The notes beneath the pieces are model-generated. The model was not told where the DNA came from, ran no database searches, and was given only the letters and a program-made list of their open reading frames with translations. Positions 36,008 through 48,100 of a stretch of DNA of 64,000 nucleotides are shown piece after piece; position 1 is the stretch's first letter; every line of letters starts with the position of its first letter. A program made the position numbers and the translations under genes. The stretch is from Trogon surrucura (Eukaryota > Chordata > Aves > Trogoniformes > Trogonidae). The stretch spans positions 36,278-100,277 of the forward strand of contig JAJGST010000086.1 in assembly GCA_020746105.1 (NCBI GenBank), written 5' to 3'.

Positions 36008-39000
36008 AACTTTGGGACTCAGAAACACCAACTTAGGGAACTTTGGGATCTTTTAGGCCCAGAAAACAAAATTAGGGAACTTTTAGGTCCTGAAATACGA
36101 TACTAGGGAAATTTGGGGCTCAGAAACTGATTTAGAGATCTTTTGGTTTCAGAAACACCAATTTAGGGAACTTTAGGGCCCAGAAGCATGAATTTAGGGA
36201 ACGTTTAGGCCCAGAAACACCGATTTAGAGAACTTTGGGGCTCAGAAACACCAATTTAGGGAACTTTGGTGCCCAGAAGCACCGATTTAGGGAACTTTCC
36301 GTCTCAGAAACACCAATTTAGGGAACTCTTGGGCTCAGAAACACCAATTTAGGGATCTTTTAGGCCCTGAAACACCAAATCAGGGAACTTTTAGGCCCAG
36401 AAACACCAAATTAGGGAACTTTGGGGCTCAGGAATAGTGATTTAGAGAACTTTTAGGCCCCGGAACACCAAATTAGGGAACTTTGGGACTCAGAAACAGC
36501 GATTTAGGGAACTTTTGGCCTCAGAAACACCAATTTAGGGATCTTTTAGGCCCAGAAACACCAAATTAGGGAACATTGGGACTCAGAAGCAGCGAATTAG
36601 GCAACTTTTGGGCTCAGAAGCAGTGAATTAGGAAACTTTGGGGCTCAGAAACACCAATTCAGGGATCTTTTATGCCCAGAAAAACTAAATTAGGGAACTT
36701 TGGGCTCCAGAAGCAATGATTTAGGGTACTTTTGGGCTCAAAAGCACCAATTTAAAGATCTTTTAGGGGCAAAAAAAATAAATTAGGGAACTTTTAGGCC
36801 CTGAAATATGATACTAGGGAACTTTCGGGCTCAAAAACTGGTTTAGAGATCTTTTGGTTTCAGAAACACCAATTTAGGGAACTTTGGGGCCCTGAAGTAC
36901 CGATTTAGGGAACTTTCAGTCTCAGAAACACCAATTTAGGGAACTCTTGGTCTCAGAAACAGTGATTTAGGGAACTTTTGTCCTTAAATGCCGATTTAGG
37001 GATCTTTTAGGCCTGGAAAAACTAAATAAGGGAACTTTTAGGCCCTGAAATACGATACTAGGGAAATTTGGGTCTCAGAAACTGGTTTAGAGATCTTTTG
37101 GTTTCAGAAACACCAATTTAGGGAACTTTGGGCCCCAGAAGTACCTATTTAGGGAACTTTCAGTCCCAGAAACACCAATTTTTGGAACTCTTGGTCTCAG
37201 AAACAGTGATTTAGGGAAATTTTGGCCTTAAATGCCGATTTAGGGATCTTTTAGGCTCAGAAAAACTAAATGAGGGAACTTTTAGGCCCAGAAACTCCAA
37301 ATCAGGGAAATCTGGTGCTCAGAAACAGTGATTTAGAGAACATTTGGGCTCAGAAACACCGATTTAGAGAACTTTTAGGCCCAGGAAATCTAAATTAGGG
37401 AAATTTTAGGCCCAGAAACACCAAATTAGGGAACTTTGCGGCTCAGAAGCAGCGAATTAGGGACGTTTTAGGCCCAGAAACAACAAATTAGGGAACTTTG
37501 GGAGTCAGAAGCAGTGATTTAGGTATCTTTTATACTCAGAAAAACTAAATTAGGGAAATATTGGTCTCAGAAACACCGATTTAGAGAACTTATAGTCTCA
37601 GGAACACCAATTTAGGGAACTTTCAGGCTCAGAAACACCAAACTAGGGAACTTTGGGGCCCAGAAACACCAATTTAGGGAACTTTGGGGCACAGAAGTAC
37701 CGATTTAGGGAACTTTCAGTCTCAGAAACAAAGATTTAGGGAAATTTTGGGCTCAGGAAAACCAATTTAGGGAACTTTCAGGCTTAGAAACATTGATTTA
37801 GGAAACTTTCGGGCTCAAAAGCACCAATTTTGGGATCTTTGAGGCCCAGAAAACAAAATTATGGAACTTTTAGGCCCTGAAATACGATACTAGGGAAATT
37901 TGGGGCTCAGAAACTGATTTAGAGATCTTTTGGCTTCAGAAACACCGATTGAGGGAACTTTTCGGTCCAGAAGCACCTATTTAGGGAACTTTCAGTCTCA
38001 GAAACACCAGTTTAGGGAACTCTTGGGCTCAGGAACACCAATTTAGGGAACTCTTGGGCTCAGAAACAGTGATTTAGTGAACGTTTGGACTCAGAAACAC
38101 CGATTTAGGGATCTTTTAGGCGCAGAAATACCAACTTAGGTAACATTGGGACTCAGAAGCAGCGAATTAGGCAACTTTGGGCCTCAGAAGCAGCGAATTA
38201 GGGAACTCTGGGGCTCAGGAACACGAATTTAGGGATCTTTCAGGCTCAGAAACACCAAGCTAGGGAAATTTGGGGCCCAGAAACACCAATTTAGGGGATT
38301 TTGGGGCCCAGAAGTACCGATTTAGGGAACTTTCAGTCTCAGAAACACCAATTTAGGGAACTTTGGGGCTCAGAAACACGAATTTAGTGAAATCTTGGGC
38401 TCAGAAACAGTGATTTAGGGAAATTTTGGGCTCAGAAACGCCGATTTAGGGATCTTTTATGCCCAGAAAAAACTAAAGTAGGGAACTTTTAGGACCAGAA
38501 ACACCAAATTAGGGAACTGTGGGGCTCCGGAATAGTGATTTAGAGAAGTTTTATGCCCAGGAACACCTAATTAGGCAACTTTGGGTCTCAGAAACACCAA
38601 ATAAGAGAACTTTTGGGCTCAGAAGCAGCGATTTACTGAACGTTGGCCTCAGAAACAACAATTTAGGGATCTTTTAAGCCCTGGGAATTTAAATTAGGGA
38701 TCTTTTAGGTCCAGAAACACCAAATTAGGGAACTTTGGGGCTCAGAAACACCAATTTAGGGAACTTTGGGGCTCAGAAACACCAAATTAGCGAACTTTTG
38801 GGCTCAGAAACACCAACTTAGAGAACTTTTGGGCTCATAAGCCCCAAATTAGGGAACTTTGGGGCTCAGAAGCACCAATTTAGGGAACTTTTAGGCCCAG
38901 AAAAATTAAATGACGGAGCTTTTAGGCCCAGAAACATCAAATTATGGAAATCTCCGGCTCAGAAACAGAGATTTAGAGAACATTTGGGCTCAGAAACACC

Positions 39001-42000
39001 GATTTAGGGAACTCTTGGCTCAGAAAGAGTGATTTAGGGAAATTTTGGGCTTAAATGCAGATTTAGGTATCTTTTAGGCTAAGAAAAATTAAATGAGGGA
39101 ACTTTTAGGCGCAGAAACACCAAATCAGGGAAATCTGGTGCTCAGAAACAGTGATTTAGAAAACATTTGGGCTCAGAAACACGGATTTAGGGATCTTTTA
39201 GGCCCAGAATAACTAAATTAGGGACGTTTTAGGCCCAGAAACACCAACTTAGGGAACTTTGGGGCTCAAAAGCAGCGAATTAGGGAACTTTGGGGCTCAG
39301 AAACACCAACTTAGGGAACTTTCAGGCTCAGAAACAGTGATTTAGGGAACTTTTGGGCTCAAGAGCACCGATTTCGGGAACTTTTAGGCCCAGAAAACAA
39401 AATTATGGAACTTTTAGGCCCTGAAATATGATACTAGAGAAATTTGGGGCTCTGAAACTGATTTAGAGATCTTTTGACTTCAGAAACAACAATTTAGGGA
39501 ACTTTTAGGACCAAAAGCATGAATTTAGGGAACGTTTAGGCTCAGAAACACCGATTCAGGGAACTTTGGCGTCCAGAAGCACCTATTTAGGGAACTTTCA
39601 GTCTCAGAAACACCAATTTAGGGAACTTTGGGGCTCAGAAACACCAAATTAGGGAACTTTTGGGCTCAGAAACACCAACTTAGGGAACTTTTGGGCTCAG
39701 AAACACCAATTTAGGGAACTTTTAGGCCCAGAAAAATTAAATGACGGAGCTTTTAGGCCCAGAAACATCAAATTATGGAAATCTCCGGCTCAGAAACAGA
39801 GATTTAGAGAACATTTGGGCTCAGAAACACCGATTTAGGGAACTCTTGGCTCAGAAAGAGTGATTTAGGGAAATTTTGGGCTTAAATGCAGATTTAGGTA
39901 TCTTTTAGGCTAAGAAAAATTAAATGAGGGAACTTTTAGGCGCAGAAACACCAAATCAGGGAAATCTGGTGCTCAGAAACAGTGATTTAGAAAACATTTG
40001 GGCTCAGAAACACCGATTTAGGGATCTTTTAGGCCCAGAAGTTTTAGGCCCAGAAACACCAACTTAGGGAACTTTGGGGCTCAAAAGCAGCGAATTAGGG
40101 AACTTTGGGGCTCAGAAACACCAACTTAGGGAACTTTCAGGCTCAGAAACAGTGATTTAGGGAACTTTTGGGCTCAAGAGCACCGATTTCGGGAACTTTT
40201 AGGCCCAGAAAACAAAATTATGGAACTTTTAGGCCCTGAAATATGATACTAGAGAAATTTGGGGCTCTGAAACTGATTTAGAGATCTTTTGACTTCAGAA
40301 ACAACAATTTAGGGAACTTTTAGGACCAAAAGCATGAATTTAGGGAACTTTTGGCCTCAGAAACACCTATTTAGGGAACTTTGACCTCAGAAACACTAAT
40401 TTAGAGATCTTTTAGGCCCAATGAAACTAAATTAGGGAACTTTTAGGCCCAGAAACACCAAATTAGGGAACTTTGGGGCTCAGAAGTAGTGAATTAGGCA
40501 AATATGGGGCTCAGAAGCAGCGAATTAGGGAACTTTGGGGCCCAGAAACCCCGAATTAGGGAAATTTGGGGCCCAGAATCATTGATTTAGGGTACTTTTG
40601 GGCTCAGAAGCACCAATTTAGGGATCTTTTATGCCCAGAAATACTAAATAAGGGAACTTTTAGGCCCTGAAATACGATACTAGGGAAATTTGGGGCTCAG
40701 AAACTGGTTTGGAGATCTTTTGGTTTCAGAAACACCAATTTAGGGAACTTTGGGGCCCAGAAGTATCTATTTAGGGAACTTTCAGTCTCAGAAACACCAA
40801 TTTAGGGAACTCTTGAGCTCAGAAACAGTGATTTAGAGAACATTTGGGCTCAGAAACACCGATTTAAGGATCTTTTAGGCCCAGAGAAAACTGAATTAGG
40901 GAACTTTTAGGCCCAGAAGCAGCAAATTAGGGAGCTTTGGGGCTCAGAAGCAGCGAATTAGGGAAGTTTTAGGCCCAGAAACACCAACTTAGGGAACTTT
41001 CAGGCTCAGTAACACCAAACTAGGGAACTTTGGGGCCCAGAAACACCAACTTAGGGAACTTTGGGTCCCAGAAGTACCGATTTAGGGAACTTTCAGTCTC
41101 AGAAACACGAACTTAGGGAACTTTCAGGCTCAGAAACGCCAAATTAGGGAACTTCGGGGCCCAGAAGCAATGATTTAGGGTACTTTTGGGCTCAAAAGCA
41201 CAAATTTCGGGATCTTTTAGGCCCAGAAAACAAAATTAGGGTACTTTTAGAACCTGAAATACGATACTAGGGAACTTTGGGGCTCAGAAACTGATTTAGA
41301 GAACTTTTGGCTTCAGAAACGCTAATTTAGGGAACTTTTGGGCTCAGGAACACCAATTCAGGGAACTCTTGGTCTCAGAAACAGTGATTTAGGGCACGTT
41401 TGGGCTCAGAAACACCAATTTATGGATCTTTTAGGCACAGAAACCCCAACTTAGGGGACATTGGGGCTCAGAAGCAGGGAATTAGCGAACTTTGGGTCTC
41501 AGAAACACCAACTTAGGGAACTTTCAGGCTCAGAAACACCAAATTAGGGAACTTTGGGGCCCAGAAGCAATGATTTAGGGTACTTTTGGGCTCAAAAGCA
41601 CCAATTTCGGGATCTTTTAGGGCCAGAAACACCAAAATAGGGAACTTTTAGGCCCTGAAATACGATACTAGGGAAATATGGGGCTCAGAAACTTTTAGAG
41701 ATCTTTTGGCTTCAGAAACGCTAATTTAGGGAAATTTGGGGCTCAGAAAAACCAATTTAGGGAACGTTGGTGCCCAGAAGCACCAATTTAGGGAACTTTC
41801 AGTCTCAGAAACACCAATTTAGGGATCTTTTAGGCCCAGAAACACCAAATTAGGGAACTTTGGGGCTCAGGAATAGTGATTTAGAGAACTTTTAGGCCCA
41901 TGAACACCTAATTAGGGAATATCGGGACTCAGAAGCAGCGATTTAGGGAACTTTTGCTCTCAGAAGCAGCGATTTACGGAACGTTAGGGCTCAGAAACAA

Positions 42001-44828
42001 AATTTAGCTATCTTTTAGGCCCAGAGAATCTAAATTAGGGAACTTTTAGGCCCAGAAACACCAAATTAGGGAAATTTGGGCCCAGAAACAGTGATTTAGT
42101 GAATGTTTGGACTCAGAAACACCGATTTAGGGATCTTTTAGGCCCTGAAACACCAACTTAGGGAACATTGGGACTGAGAAGCATCGAATCAGGCAACTTC
42201 GGGTCTCAGAAGCAGCGATTTAGGGAACTTTGCGGCCCAGAAACACCAATTTAGGGAACTCTTGGGTTCAGAAACAGTGATTTAGCGAACTTTTGGGCTC
42301 AGAAACGCTGATTTAGGGATCTTTTAGGTCCAGAAAAACTAAATTGGGGAACTTTTAGGCCCCGAAACACCAACTTAGGGAACATTGGGGCTCAGAAGCA
42401 GCGAATTAAGCAACTTTGGGGCTCAGAAATACCAACTTAGGGAACTTTCAGGCTCAGAAACACCAAATTAGGGAACTTTGAGGCTCGGAAACACCAAATG
42501 AGTGAACTTTGGCGCCAAGAAGCAATGATTTTAGGTACTTTTGGGCTCAGAAAAACCGATTTAGAGAACTTTGGGGCTCAGAAACACCAATTTAGGGAAC
42601 TTTGGGGCCCAGAAACACCAATCTAGTAAATTTTCAGTCTCAGAAACACCCATTTAGGGAACTCTTGGGCTCAGAAACACCAATTTAGGGATCTTTTTGG
42701 GCCAGAAACACCAAATTAGGGAACTTTTGGGCTCAGGAATAGTGATTTAAAGAACTTTTAGGCCCATGAACACCTAATTAGGGAATTTCGGGACTCAGAA
42801 GCAGCGATTTAGGGAACTTTTGGTCTCAGAAGCAGCGATTTACGGAATGTTTGGGCTCAGAAACACAAATTTAGGGAACTTTGGGGCCCAGACAAACTAA
42901 ACTAGGGAAATTTTAGGGCCAGAAACACCAAGTTAGGGAACTTTTGATCTCGTAAACACCAATTTAGGGAACTCTTGGGCTCAGAAACAGTGATTTAGGA
43001 AAATTTTCGGCTCAGAAACGCCGATTTAGGGATCTTTTATGCCCAGAAAAAAATAAAGTAGGGAACTTTTAGGCCCAGAAACACCAAATTGGGGAACTGT
43101 GGGGCTCCGGAATAGTGATTTAGGGAACTTTTATGCCCAGGAACACCTAATTAGGCAACGTTGGGTCTCTGAAACACCAAATAAGAGAACTTTTGGGCTC
43201 AGAAGCAGCGATTTACTGAACGTTGGCCTCAGAAACACCAATTTAGGGATCTTTTAGGCCCTGAGAATTTAAATTAGCGAACTTTTAGGCCCAGAAACAC
43301 CAAATTAGGGAACTTTGGGGCTCAGAAACAGTGATTTAGTGAACGTTTGGGCTCACAGACACTAATTTAGAGAATTTTTGGGCTCAGAAACACCCAATTA
43401 GAGAACTTTCGGGCTCAGAAGCACCAAGTTAGGGAACTTTTGGGCTGAGAAGCACCAATTTCGGGAACTTTCAGTCTCAGAAACACCAATTTAGGGAACT
43501 CTTGGGCTCAGAAACAGTGATTTAGAGAACATTTGGGCACAGAAACACCGATTTAAGGATCTTTTAGTCCGAGAAAAACTGAATTAGGGAACTTTTAGGC
43601 CCAGAAGCAGCAAATTAGGGAACTTTGGGGCCCAGAAGCAGCGAATTAGGGAACTTTGGGGCTCAGAAGCAGCGAATTAGGGTAGTTTTAGGCCCAGAAA
43701 CACCAACTTAGGGAACTTTCAGGCTCAGAAACACCGAACTAGGGAACTTTGGGGCCCAGAAACACCAATTTAGGGAACTCTGGGGTCCAGAAGTACCAAT
43801 TTAGGGAACTTTCAGTCTCAGAAACACCAATTTAGGGAACTTTCAGGCTCAGAAACGCCAAATTAGGGAACTTTGGGGCCCAGAAGCAATGATTTAGGGT
43901 ACTTTTGGGCTCAAAAGCACCAATTTTGGGATCTTTTCGGCCCAGGAAACAAAATTATGGTACTTTTAGGACCTGAGATACGATACTAGGGAACTTTGGG
44001 GCTCAGAAACTGATTTAGAGAACTTTTGGCTTCAGAAACACCAATTTAGGGAACCTTGGGGCCCAGATACATGAATTTCGGGAATGTTGAGGGTCAGAAA
44101 CACCAATTTAGAGAACGTTTATGTTCAGAAACACCAATTTAGAGAACTTTGGTGCTCAGAAGCACCGATTTAGGGAACTTTCTGTCTCAGAAACACCGTT
44201 TTATGGAACTTTTGGGCTCAGAAACACCAATTTAGGGAACTCTTGGGCACAGAAACAGTCATTTAGGGAACTTTGGGGCTCAGAAACGCCGATTTTGGGA
44301 TCTTTTATGCCCAGTAAAACTAAATTAGTTAACTTTTAAGCCCAGAAACACCAAATTAGGGAACTTTGGGGCTCAGGAATAGTGATTTAGAGAACTTTTA
44401 GGCCCAGGAACACCTACTTAGGGAATTTTGAGGCTCAGAAGCAGCGATTTAGGGAACTTTGGGGCTCAGAAGCAGTGATTTAGTGGATGTTTGGGCTCAG
44501 AAACACCAAATTAGAGAAGTTTTGGGCTCGGAAGCACCAAATTAGAGAACTTTTGGGCTCAGAAGCACCAAATTAGGAAATTTTTGGGCTCAGAAGCACC
44601 AATTTAGGGAACTTTTAGGCCCAGATAAACGAAATGAGGGAACTTTTATACCCAGAAACACCAAATTAGGGAAATCTGGTGCTCAGAAACAGAGATTTAG
44701 AGAACGTTTGGGCTCAGAAACACCAATTTAGGGATCTTTTAAGCCCGGAAACACCAACTTAGTGATCATTGGGACTGAGAAGCAGCGAATTAGGCAACTT
44801 TGGGGCTCAGAGGCAGGGAATTAGGGAA
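36008..44828 (+). repeat. Module-bearing HOR D1 (8.8 kb satellite)
   Basis: Satellite between modules 1 and 2, about 285 monomers. The sequence right after the module (TTTGGGACTCAGAAACACC, a truncated monomer TTTGGGATCTTTTAGG, then the GATACTAGGG tag) recurs after all five modules. Inside lies an 831-bp tandem duplication (AAAAATTAAA at 38,901 and 39,732; AAATCTGGTG at 39,131 and 39,962), whose second copy has lost 16 bases at about 40,040. The end of D1 (42,960-44,828) is pre-module block copy 2. No unique sequence is present. Confidence 0.88.
36777..36782 (+). promoter_or_regulatory. AATAAA in a satellite monomer variant
   Basis: An A-rich monomer variant (GGGGC followed by eight A and TAAATT) creates AATAAA 770 bp past module 1. 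The same variant recurs at 46,745, 55,190 and 59,283, and a second AATAAAG variant at 43,052 and 51,405. It could act as a polyadenylation signal for module transcripts, but a short AT hexamer in an A-run is weak evidence. Confidence 0.2.
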
Positions 44829-45141
44829 CCCAAACCTGAGGCCGCACCGGCAGCTCCAGGGCAGACACCCGAGATAGTGTGGGCGGAGCCACCCTCAGGG
44901 GCGTGGCGATTTTAAACACGGTGATCAGCTGTTAACTGTGCCCTCAGGGTATAAGAATCCTTTGGGAGGGCAGGGAGTAGTCCCTGTTCACTGAAGGAGA
45001 GACCTAGAAGGGTAAGTCTTTGTTAAAAGGCAAGTACTTAAAAGACTTGTAAACTATTCTGTGCATAGCTTTCCAGAGAGTCTTTGTATTGTAGAGCTAA
45101 CTATGGTTGCCACCAGGTCAATGGTTGTTAGAAAAAAAAAC
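44829..45141 (+). promoter_or_regulatory. Promoter-like module, copy 2 (313 bp)
   Basis: Same length and element order as copy 1: GC box at 44,880, TATA at 44,950, donor GTAAGT at 45,012. Copy-specific change: the palindrome reads GGGAGTAGTCCC, which breaks its symmetry. It shares GATAGTGTGGG with copies 1 and 4, and TTTCCAGAG with copy 1. Confidence 0.72.
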
Positions 45142-48100
45142 AACTTTGGGACTCAGAAACACCAACTTAGGGAACTTTGGGATCTTTTAGGCCCAGAAAA
45201 CAAAATTAGGGAACTTTTAGGTCCTGAAATACGATACTAGGGAAATTTGGGGCTCAGAAACTGATTTAGAGATCTTTTGGTTTCAGAAACACCAATTTAG
45301 GGAACTTTAGGGCCCAGAAGCATGAATTTAGGGAACGTTTAGGCCCAGAAACACCGATTTAGAGAACTTTGGGGCTCAGAAACACCAATTTAGGGAACTT
45401 TGGTGCCCAGAAGCACCGATTTAGGGAACTTTCCGTCTCAGAAACACCAATTTAGGGAACTCTTGGGCTCAGAAACACCAATTTAGGGATCTTTTATGCC
45501 CTGAAACACCAAATCAGGGAACTTTTAGGCCCAGAAACACCAAATTAGGCAACTTTGGGGCTCAGGAATAGTGATTTAGAGAACTTTTAGGCCCAGGAAC
45601 ACCTAATTAGGGAACTTTTGGTCTCAGAAGCAGCGATTTAGGGAATTTTGGTCTCAGAAGCAAAGATGTAGGGATCTTTTGGGAACAGAAACACCAACAT
45701 AGGGAACATTGGGACTCAGAAGCAGCAAATTAGGGAATTTTGGGGCTCCGAAACATTAATTTAGGGAACTTTCAGGCTCAGCAACACCAAATGAGGGGAC
45801 ATTGGGACTCAGAAGCAGCAAATTAGGAAACTTTGGGGCTCAGAAGCAGCGAATTAGGGAGCTTTGGGGCTCAGAAACAACAAATTAGGGAACTTCGGGG
45901 CCCAGAAGCAATGATTTAGGGTACTTTTGGGCTCAAAAGCACAAATTTAGAGATCTTTTAGGCCCCGAAAAACTAAATTAGGGAACTTTTAGGCCCTGAA
46001 AAACGATACTAGGGAAATTTGGGGCTCAGAAACTGATTTAGAGATCTTTTGATTTCAGAAACACCAATTTAGGGAACTTTGGGGCCCAGAAGCACCGATT
46101 TAGGGAACTTTCAGTCTCAGAAACACCAATGTAGGAAACTCTTGAGCACAGAAACACCGATTTAGGGATCTTTTAGGCCCTGAAACACCAAATTAGGGAA
46201 TTTTTAGACCCAGAAACACCAAATTAGGGAACTTTGGGGCTCAGAAACAGCGATTTAGGGAACTTTAAGTCTCAGAAACACCAATTTAGTGAACTTTTGG
46301 CCTCAGAAAGACCAATTTAGGGAACTTTGGGGCTCAGAAACACCAAATTAGAGAACTTTTGGCCTCAGAAAGACCAATTTAGGGAACTTTTAGGCCCAGA
46401 AAAACTAAATGATGGAACTTTTAGGCCCAGAAACACCAAATTAGGGAACTTTGGGTCTCAGAAACAGTGATTTAGTGAACGTTTGGGCTCAGAAACACCG
46501 ATTTAGGGATCTTTTAGGCCCAGAAACACCAAATTAGGGAACATTGGGACTCAGAAGCAGCGAATTAGGCAACTTTGGGGCTCAGAAGCAGCGAATTAGG
46601 AAACTTTGGGGCTCAGAAACACCAATTTAGGGATCTTTTATGCCCAGAAAAACTAAATTAGGGAACTTTGGGCTCCAGAAGCAATGATTTAGGGTACTTT
46701 TGGGCTCAAAAGCACCAATTTAAGGATCTTTTAGGGGCAAAAAAAATAAATTAGGGAACTTTTAGGCCCTGAAATATGATACTAGGGAAATTGGGGGCTC
46801 AAAAACTGGTTTAGAGATCTTTTGGTTTCAGAAACACCAATTTAGGGAACTTTGGGGCCCTGAAGTACCGATTTAGGGAACTTTCAGTCTCAGAAACACC
46901 AATTTAGGGAACTCTTGGTCTCAGAAACAGTGATTTAGGGAACTTTTGTCCTTAAATGCCGATTTAGGGATCTTTTAGGCCCGGAAAAACTAAATGAGGG
47001 AACTTTTAGGCCCAGAAACACCAAATCAGGGAAATCTGGTGCTCAGAAACAGTGTTTTAGAGAACGTTTGGGCTCAGAAACACCGATTTAGGGATCTTTT
47101 AGGCCCAGAATAACTAAATTAGGGACGTTTTAGGCCCAGAAACAACAAATTAGGGAACTTTGGGAGTCAGAAGCAGCGATTTAGAGATCTTTTAGACCCA
47201 GAAAAACTAAATTAGGGAAATATTGGGATCAGAAACACCGATTTAGAGAACTTTCAGTCTCAGGAACACCAATTTAGGGAACTTTCAGGCTCAGAAACAC
47301 CAAACTAGGGAACTTTGGGGCCCAGAAACACCAATTTAGGGGATTTTGGGGCCCAGAAGTACCGATTTAGGGAACTTTCAGTCTCAGAAACACCAATTTA
47401 GGGAACTTAGGGGCTCAGAAACACGAATTTAGTGAAATCTTGGGCTCAGAAACAGTGATTTAGGGAAATTTTGGGCTCAGAAACGCCGATTTAGGGATCT
47501 TTTATGCCCAGAAAAAACTAAAGTAGGGAACTTTTAGGACCAGAAACACCAAATTAGGGAACTGTGGGGCTCCGGAATAGTGATTTAGAGAAGTTTTAGG
47601 CCCAGGAACACCTAATTAGGCAACTTTGGGTCTCAGAAACACCAAATAAGAGAACTTTTGGGCTCAGAAGCAGCGATTTACTGAACGTTGGCCTCAGAAA
47701 CAACAATTTAGGGATCTTTTAAGCCCTGGGAATTTAAATTAGGGATCTTTTAGGTCCAGAAACACCAAATTAGGGAACTTTGGGGCTCAGAAACACCAAA
47801 TTAGCCAACTTTTGGGCTCAGAAACACCAACTTAGAGAACTTTTGGGCTCATAAGCCCCAAATTAGGGAACTTTGGGGCTCAGAAGCACCAATTTAGGGA
47901 ACTTTTAGGCCCAGAAAAATTAAATGACGGAGCTTTTAGGCCCAGAAACATCAAATTATGGAAATCTCCGGCTCAGAAACAGAGATTTAGAGAACATTTG
48001 GGCTCAGAAACACCGATTTAGGGAACTCTTGGCTCAGAAAGAGTGATTTAGGGAAATTTTGGGCTTAAATGCCGATTTAGGTATCTTTTAGGCTCAGAAA

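Noticed and set aside
35969-36106. 45-codon frame starting in module 1 and running into satellite
   Set aside because: The start context is passable, but in modules 4 and 5 two single-base insertions shift the frame right after the A-run, so the downstream peptide is not conserved; it also lies past the splice donor, in the presumed intron.
44121-44339. 72-codon open frame in D1
   Set aside because: Satellite read-through made possible by ACCGTTTTATGG and similar changes that delete the usual TAG. Near-identical HOR copies gain nothing from keeping it, and no domain is recognisable.
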